Positions 5,581 through 7,638 of a DNA stretch of 7,638 nucleotides are shown here, piece by piece; the first letter of the stretch is position 1; every line of letters begins with the position of its first letter. The notes under the pieces are model-generated. The model made no database searches. It was given only the letters and a program-made list of their open reading frames with translations, and was not told the DNA's origin. A program made the translations under genes and the position numbers. Source of the DNA: Burkholderia sp. (GTDB lineage Bacteria > Pseudomonadota > Gammaproteobacteria > Burkholderiales > Burkholderiaceae); the NCBI GenBank assembly GCA_028292565.1, contig JAQGMD010000414.1:1-7638 (forward strand). Direction: 5' to 3'.

Positions 5581-6576
5581 CTAGGCCGACTCTTCCCTTG
5601 GATCACGTGACAGCAATTGCTGCACCATGTCCTGCGGGGAGATGCCGTCAAACAGCACGCCCGCCACTGCATTCGTGATCGGCATGTCGACACCGCGGGC
5701 AAGCGCCAGCGTGCGGACCGCCTGCGCGCAACGCACGCCTTCCGCCACATGGCCAAGTTCGGTCACGATGGTATCGAGTTGTTTGCCCTGCGCCAGGCCG
5801 AGTCCGACCTTGCGGTTGCGCGACAGGTCACCGGTGCAGGTAAGAATCAGGTCGCCGACACCGGTCAGGCCCATGAAGGTTTCGACCCGCCCTCCCAAGG
5901 CGATGCCGAGGCGGGTGATCTCCGCAAGGCCGCGCGTGATCAGCGCCGCGCGTGCATTGAGTCCCAGTCCCATGCCGTCGACCACGCCGGTGGCGATCGC
6001 AAGTATATTCTTGACCGCGCCGCCGACCTCCACGCCGATCAGGTCATCGGTGGAATACACACGAATGTTCTGGCCGTGCACGGCATTGACGACGCAATCA
6101 CGCAATGCGGGTGTATCAGATGCGATGGTCAGCGCGCAGGGCGAGCGCCGCGCGACTTCCTGCGCAAATGAGGGGCCGGACAATGCGCCGCTAGCGACCT
6201 CATCCCCCAGCACTTCGCGCACCACCTGATGCGGCAATAACTGCGTATTCTCTTCGAAACCCTTGCATAACCAGACAATGTTGGGGATCGGATAAGGCTT
6301 CAGCCGCTGCCCCAACGGGCGCAAGCCGGCGACCGAGGTGGCGACGATCAGCAGTCCGTTGTTTGCGGTATGGGCTATTGCGGCGTCGAAGTCGGAACTG
6401 ACGGTGAGTTTTTCCGGCAACGTGAAGCCGGGCAGATACGCGCGGTTCTCGCGCCGTGAGGCGATTTCGCGCATTGCGCCTTCATCGCGCCCCCACAGCA
6501 CCACGCTGTTTCTGTCCGCCAACGCAATCGCGAGCGCTGTGCCCCAGGCGCCGGCGCCGAGTATCGTGATATTCAT
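5581..6576 (-). CDS. gpsA: Glycerol-3-phosphate dehydrogenase [NAD(P)+]
   Basis: GpsA reduces dihydroxyacetone phosphate to sn-glycerol 3-phosphate in the cytoplasm, supplying the backbone of phospholipids. The 331 residues match the family length. The N-terminal Rossmann motif is ILGAGAWGTALA (5-16), followed by VVLWGRD (25-31), KGFEENT (105-111), LSGPSFAQEVA (132-142), VEVGGAVKNILAIATGV (182-198) with Lys189 as the expected catalytic lysine, and LTGVGDLILTCTGDLSRNRK (237-256). I chose ATG 6576 because MNITILGAGAWG is the usual GpsA beginning. An upstream in-frame ATG at 6615 would add 13 Ser/Asn-rich residues, and it has the better Shine-Dalgarno (AGGGG, four bases away), so that start cannot be excluded. 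The gene lies downstream of secB and the SH3 gene, a neighbourhood common in Burkholderiales. Confidence 0.96.
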   Translation of the reverse strand: MNITILGAGAWGTALAIALADRNSVVLWGRDEGAMREIASRRENRAYLPGFTLPEKLTVSSDFDAAIAHTANNGLLIVATSVAGLRPLGQRLKPYPIPNIVWLCKGFEENTQLLPHQVVREVLGDEVASGALSGPSFAQEVARRSPCALTIASDTPALRDCVVNAVHGQNIRVYSTDDLIGVEVGGAVKNILAIATGVVDGMGLGLNARAALITRGLAEITRLGIALGGRVETFMGLTGVGDLILTCTGDLSRNRKVGLGLAQGKQLDTIVTELGHVAEGVRCAQAVRTLALARGVDMPITNAVAGVLFDGISPQDMVQQLLSRDPREESA

Positions 6577-6665
6577 CGGTTCAGAACAACTACTGTTAGC
6601 GGAACTGCTTTGCATGGCGCCCCTGGCGGCAAGGTTGAAGAAAGAAACCCGGTTGACGGGCGCCG

Positions 6666-7124
6666 CTATTCGCCCCAGACCTCAGTCGATTTGACAAAGC
6701 CGCCCTGGCCGTCGCGATGTTTTACCCTGAGCCAGCCCGAACCGCCGCCATCGAGAATTTCCAGCAACACGTTCTTGTCTGCGGTAAAAACTACCGGCGC
6801 CGATTCCTCGGGTGAGGCGCGGACCCTGGCGCTATTGGCGAGCACAACGACATTGCGTTTCGGCGTCAGCGATTTCGATTCGATCCACGACAGGTCGCCG
6901 GTGGCGTCCCGCACTTTGGACCATTCGCCATAGGTCAGCACCACTTCGACCGGCATGCCGGGCGGTGCGATGAAGACCTTGCGCCCTTTGGCAGACGGCG
7001 CGTCGTACAGCACGGCGGGGCTTGCGCCCACGGATTTGAACTCGAGCGCATGGGCTGCGGTAGCAGCCATTGCCATGGCGCAGATTGCGCATGCCCGGGC
7101 AAATGAGCGAGCTGGTAATCTCAT
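6666..7124 (-). CDS. Secreted SH3-domain protein (periplasmic)
   Basis: This 152-residue protein has a signal peptide: Arg-rich start, Ala-rich core (11-24) and an AHA|LE cleavage site after residue 26, so it should be exported to the periplasm. The mature part looks like two bacterial SH3-like repeats. The first is about 33-87, with AVLYDAPSAKGRKV, then GEWSKVRDATGDLSWIES. The second is about 97-150, with NSARVRASPEESAPVVF, then GSGWLRVKHRDGQGGFVKSTEVWG. Such domains often bind peptidoglycan stem peptides or other proteins; no catalytic domain is attached. The specific role is unknown. The ATG at 7124 has a purine-rich AAGGGGG motif about five bases upstream. Its position between secB and gpsA is, as I recall, conserved in Burkholderiales and suggests a housekeeping envelope role. 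Confidence 0.88.
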   Translation of the reverse strand: MRLPARSFARACAICAMAMAATAAHALEFKSVGASPAVLYDAPSAKGRKVFIAPPGMPVEVVLTYGEWSKVRDATGDLSWIESKSLTPKRNVVVLANSARVRASPEESAPVVFTADKNVLLEILDGGGSGWLRVKHRDGQGGFVKSTEVWGE

Positions 7125-7130
7125 GGCGCC

Positions 7131-7167
7131 CCCTTCTACGGTCTACTACGGCCTACTACGGCCTACT
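7131..7167 (-). repeat. 10-bp tandem repeat in the SH3 gene leader
   Basis: On the plus strand GTCTACTACG, GCCTACTACG and GCCTACT follow each other (7141-7167). A degenerate fourth unit, CCCTTCTACG, lies at 7131-7140 and overlaps the SH3 gene's Shine-Dalgarno. The unit is about one helical turn. On the transcribed strand the GGCC pieces of neighbouring units could form short hairpins. Possible roles are a phased binding site, a translation-control leader, or simple slippage; nothing in the window decides. Confidence 0.6.
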
Positions 7168-7170
7168 GAA

Positions 7171-7188
7171 ATGTCATGCATGTCATGC
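7171..7188. repeat. 9-bp perfect direct repeat
   Basis: ATGTCATGC occurs twice head to tail, immediately beside the 10-bp repeat in the spacer between secB and the SH3 gene. The junction makes the palindrome CATGCATG. It is probably a slippage product; a regulator site is possible but unsupported. Confidence 0.55.
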
Positions 7189-7238
7189 CGGACGGCGCCA
7201 ACCCGCGGTCGCCCCCCCGCGCACTCAATTGCTGCTGT

Positions 7239-7638
7239 TTATTGCTTTGCGGACGAACCGTCGGGCATCACGATGCCGGATCCGACTTGCGGTTGCTGCT
7301 GTTCCGCCACTGCCTGCAGGCGCTGCTGGTAGAACAGTTCGAAATTGATTTCTGCCAGGTGGACCGGCGGGAATCCGGCGCGCGTAATGATGTCGGCGAT
7401 ATTGGCACGCAGGTACGGGTAGACGATGTTCGGGCAACCGATACCGAGCAGCGGATCGAGCTGTTCGTCCGGAATGTTGCGCGCCTCGAAAATGCCCGCT
7501 TGCTTGCCTTCCACCAAGAACGCGACCTTGTCCTTGACCTTGGCGGTCACGGTGATGGTCACGGTCGACTCGTAGATGCCATCGGCGATTGCTTCAGCGC
7601 CAACGTCCAGCGAGACCTCGATGGTCGGCGCTTCCTGC
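7239..7638 (-). CDS. secB: Protein-export chaperone SecB (N-terminus missing)
   Basis: SecB is the cytoplasmic tetrameric chaperone that keeps preproteins unfolded and hands them to SecA for Sec export. The visible 132 residues cover nearly the whole protein; roughly the first 25-30 residues lie beyond the window. The reading frame is open to the edge and begins [19 protein letters not shown], matching the SecB beta-strand region that follows the N-terminal FQKDW-like segment. Further family landmarks are [20 protein letters not shown], then [24 protein letters not shown], and [20 protein letters not shown]. The C-terminus is a Gln-rich tail ending SSAKQ. A GTG at 7562 is internal, not the start. 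The gene would be the first visible gene of a secB, SH3 protein, gpsA row. Confidence 0.95.
   Translation of the reverse strand, partial: QEAPTIEVSLDVGAEAIADGIYESTVTITVTAKVKDKVAFLVEGKQAGIFEARNIPDEQLDPLLGIGCPNIVYPYLRANIADIITRAGFPPVHLAEINFELFYQQRLQAVAEQQQPQVGSGIVMPDGSSAKQ

Noticed and set aside
5529..5756. A 76-codon in-frame upstream extension of the glycerate kinase.
   Set aside because: It overlaps the end of gpsA in another frame and its Cys/Arg-rich translation is unlike the kinase family.
7239..7562. A short SecB starting at GTG 7562.
   Set aside because: The same frame continues to the window edge with SecB-like sequence; this GTG encodes an internal valine.

Overview
The window reads as a piece of a betaproteobacterial chromosome, most likely order Burkholderiales and perhaps family Oxalobacteraceae. 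This rests on the high-GC coding sequence, the secB / SH3-protein / gpsA neighbourhood and the form of the type II secretion genes. The family-level assignment is inference. Both ends cut through genes (gspL on the left, secB on the right), and the first ten bases equal the 3' end of an Illumina TruSeq adapter. The window is therefore probably one whole short-read contig.

Layout, left to right. Positions 1-3442 hold a tightly packed minus-strand block transcribed leftward from gspG: gspG (major pseudopilin), gspH, gspI, gspJ and gspK (minor pseudopilins), then the 5' part of gspL (inner-membrane platform). Junctions are overlaps or very short gaps, so this is one operon for the pseudopilus of a type II secretion system. 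gspC, D, E, F, M and N are not in the window. Positions 3443-3798 form a divergent, partly AT-rich regulatory region. It holds a perfect FNR/ANR-type palindrome, a terminator-like hairpin facing gspG, and a strong Shine-Dalgarno for the plus-strand gene. Positions 3799-4176 encode a small single-domain cupin. A 16-bp-stem inverted repeat at 4202-4244 separates it from the convergent genes on the right.

Positions 4260-7638 are a second minus-strand block, transcribed in the order secB (partial), a secreted SH3-domain protein, gpsA (glycerol-3-phosphate dehydrogenase), then a MOFRL-family glycerate 2-kinase. The spacer between secB and the SH3 gene carries two short perfect tandem repeats.

The genes belong to well-known families, and I see no new multi-gene system, CRISPR array, mobile element or RNA gene. 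The items most worth a second look are: the FNR-type site, whose spacing fits a leftward (gspG-directed) class II promoter, followed by a leader hairpin; the cupin whose second-motif histidine appears to be tyrosine; the TTG-only start of gspL in frame with the gspK stop; and the adapter remnant.
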